A stretch of DNA of 64,000 bases, from NCBI GenBank assembly GCA_944383265.1, contig CALWOX010000003.1, forward strand, positions 124,001-188,000, in the 5' to 3' direction. Below the pieces are notes generated by a model. That model worked only from the letters and a program-made list of their open reading frames with translations. It searched no databases and was not told the DNA's origin. The DNA is from an uncultured Lachnospiraceae bacterium. GTDB lineage: Bacteria; Bacillota; Clostridia; Lachnospirales; Lachnospiraceae. Shown one piece after another: positions 63,857 through 64,000 of this stretch. The first letter of the stretch is position 1. Each line of letters starts with the position of its first letter. A program made the position numbers and the translations under genes.

Positions 63857-63885
63857 ATTATAATAAAAACTATATTCAATGTCAA
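63857..63885 (-). promoter_or_regulatory. Tad operon promoter
   Basis: Minus strand: TTGACA (63885-63880), 17-base spacer, TATAAT (63862-63857). Exact sigma-A consensus. Confidence 0.9.
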
Positions 63886-63893
63886 TTTATATT

Positions 63894-63923
63894 ATCTTTT
63901 TGATAATGAAATATCTTTTTGAT
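63894..63923. repeat. Direct repeat between the Tad promoter and the XRE gene
   Basis: ATCTTTTTGAT at 63894-63904 and again at 63913-63923, a 19-base period, about two turns of DNA. It lies just upstream of the Tad -35 and close to the XRE start, so it may be an operator for the regulator. Confidence 0.7.
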
Positions 63924-63957
63924 TAATGTATTGTTTCTTCATAAAGGAGAATTTACA

Positions 63958-64000
63958 ATGATCGCTGATAAAATTAAGTCTCTTCGTGAAAAAAACGGTC
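63958..64000 (+). CDS. XRE-type helix-turn-helix protein, N-terminal part (cut by window edge)
   Basis: Fourteen codons: MIADKIKSLREKNG, the typical first helix of an XRE/Cro-type DNA-binding domain. AAGGAG lies eight bases before the ATG. It is divergent from the Tad operon. Only the start is visible, so the rest is unknown. Confidence 0.7.
   Translation, partial: MIADKIKSLREKNG

Overview
The window looks like a chromosomal segment of an anaerobic Gram-positive Clostridia, most probably Lachnospiraceae. The evidence is the mix of families: a Tad pilus locus with DUF5702, DUF6382-FHA, PP2C and kinase genes; a glutamate synthase/glutamine synthetase cluster with an ANTAR regulator; DapL; FeoA/FeoB; a tryptophan T-box; strong AGGAGG ribosome binding sites; and sigma-A promoters with TTGACA boxes and 17-base spacers. 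No phage, IS element or CRISPR array is visible, and the genus cannot be fixed by reading alone.

Left part (1-8400, minus strand): one long molybdenum operon, running from a molybdopterin-binding MoeA-like gene through moaC, moaA, a MOSC-MogA fusion, modA, modB, a short ModE-type regulator, xdhC and a YqeC-MocA fusion to a truncated TraX gene at the edge. It supplies and matures cofactor for a selenium-type molybdenum hydroxylase, but no hydroxylase and no modC lie in the window. A palindrome built like a ModE box sits at its promoter. Positions 8400-17230 hold a nitroreductase, an APC permease, guaB, an L,D-transpeptidase, a radical SAM protein, and a TetR gene with two aldo/keto reductases under a clear 9-bp palindromic operator.

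Nitrogen region (17240-30750): two divergent operons. Leftwards runs glnN-asnB-dapF-dapL. Rightwards runs a five-part split glutamate synthase, a short type I glutamine synthetase and an ANTAR protein. Both operons begin with a leader in which a hexaloop hairpin (loop A1, G4) overlaps the 5' arm of an intrinsic terminator. This predicts antitermination by the ANTAR protein encoded at the end of the rightward operon; its receiver domain has lost the phosphorylation residues. A 172-bp palindromic element and tRNA-Gln follow.

Middle (30800-41340): an FAH-family hydrolase, a LysR regulator, an alpha/beta-hydrolase whose nucleophile position is Trp, a tRNA-Thr-Met-Leu cluster, nagA, an M24 aminopeptidase, a HAD phosphatase, a small unknown gene, and feoA-feoB.

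Right part (41340-64000): the tryptophan transporter trpXYZ behind a UGG-specifier T-box, then the Tad pilus operon (transcribed leftwards from about 63850). That operon carries tadZ, tadA, tadB, tadC, the flp pilin, three pseudopilin-like proteins, two different A24 prepilin peptidases, a frameshifted DUF6382-FHA protein, a PP2C phosphatase, a small membrane protein, a membrane kinase with a beta-propeller-like ectodomain, and a 1324-residue surface protein. A divergent XRE-type regulator starts at the right edge.
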